From: Saccharothrix sp. NRRL B-16348
GTDB lineage: Bacteria > Actinomycetota > Actinomycetes > Mycobacteriales > Pseudonocardiaceae
Length of the DNA: 64,000 bases
Assembly (NCBI RefSeq): GCF_001280085.1
Contig: NZ_LGED01000219.1
Location: 49,173-113,172, forward strand
Direction: 5' to 3'
Below are positions 63,885 to 64,000 of this stretch, piece by piece (the first letter of the stretch is position 1; every line of letters starts with the position of its first letter). The notes under the pieces were generated by a model. It was not told where the DNA came from. It did not search any database and saw only the letters and a list, made by a program, of their open reading frames with translations. A program made the translations under genes and the position numbers.

Positions 63885-64000
63885 AACCGCACGTGTCAAG
63901 GGCAATGCCGTTTAGTTAGGTGGGTTTGGGTGTGTTGGTGCTGGTGGCGGGGTGTGTTGTCACTACGGTGTGGTGGGTGTCGTCTGGGGTGGAGCGTCGG
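63885..64000 (-). mobile_element. Possible insertion-sequence end with transposase C-terminus
   Basis: On the minus strand a frame is open from the window edge to TAA 63918-63916, ending DDTHHTVVTTHPATSTNTPKPT. The sequence beyond the stop (CTAACTAAACGGCATTGCCC) has the look of an insertion-sequence terminal region. Too short to name a family. Confidence 0.35.

Overview
The window is high-GC chromosomal DNA from an actinomycete. The gene content fits the Pseudonocardiales (Saccharothrix, Lentzea or Actinosynnema type). This is inferred from homodimeric pyruvate dehydrogenase E1 beside a DUF3052 gene, a fasR-fabD-fabH-acpP-fabF-accD block, a DUF3145 gene, a DUF574-type methyltransferase, GTG and TTG starts, and overlapping GTGA/ATGA gene junctions. 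Most of the window is ordinary chromosome carrying accessory inserts.

Layout. 1-3.6 kb: a minus-strand operon (XRE/TPR regulator, phosphotransferase, truncated flavoprotein) and two small plus-strand genes. 3.7-7.9 kb: tRNA-Val(TAC), ahpE, a DUF3052 gene and aceE. 8.0-11.3 kb: a cyclase-homology protein joined through the membrane to a solute-binding-like domain, followed by an orphan solute-binding lipoprotein. A MITE-like element lies at 11265-11419 and supplies the stop codons of both flanking genes. 11.4-16.3 kb: a PnuC-family transporter behind an FMN riboswitch (probably a riboflavin importer), a secreted beta-propeller phytase, a mechanosensitive-channel-like protein and a secreted S33 peptidase. 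16.4-22.7 kb: the type II fatty acid synthase operon with its PucR-type regulator.

23.9-30.1 kb holds a class III lanthipeptide cluster of the SapB/AmfS type: synthetase, 54-residue precursor with two Ser-x2-Ser-x3-Cys motifs, and two ABC half-transporters, with two strong hairpins between precursor and transporters. It sits between accD6 and a DUF3145 gene. 31-41 kb: a secreted subtilisin-like protease, a flavin disulfide reductase, a TetR regulator, a secreted SGNH esterase and a HelD-type RNA polymerase recycling ATPase. 41.4-50.9 kb: a fluoride-channel pair, a MarR/MFS divergent pair with a palindromic operator, a methyltransferase, a PAS-GGDEF-degenerate EAL protein, the three-subunit transhydrogenase, and a bacterial nitric oxide synthase.

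51-61 kb is rich in resistance and redox genes: an FAD monooxygenase/TetR divergent pair sharing a 39-bp double operator; a macrolide-type glycosyltransferase behind a nine-codon, probably leaderless ORF that looks like an attenuation leader; a small HTH protein with an ABC exporter, divergent from a P450-ferredoxin pair; a MazEF-like pair; a DHA2 exporter; and an ECF sigma factor with a SnoaL-like tail.

At 61141-61182 there is only the 3' part of a tRNA gene. To its right the DNA is visibly poorer in G+C and carries two coupled genes behind five TAGCGT motifs: a protein with a PD-(D/E)XK-nuclease-like arrangement and a DGQHR/DndB-like protein. An IS-like end follows at the window edge. I read this as the boundary of an integrated island carrying a candidate two-gene DNA-targeting (defence) module. 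It is the best candidate here for an undescribed system.
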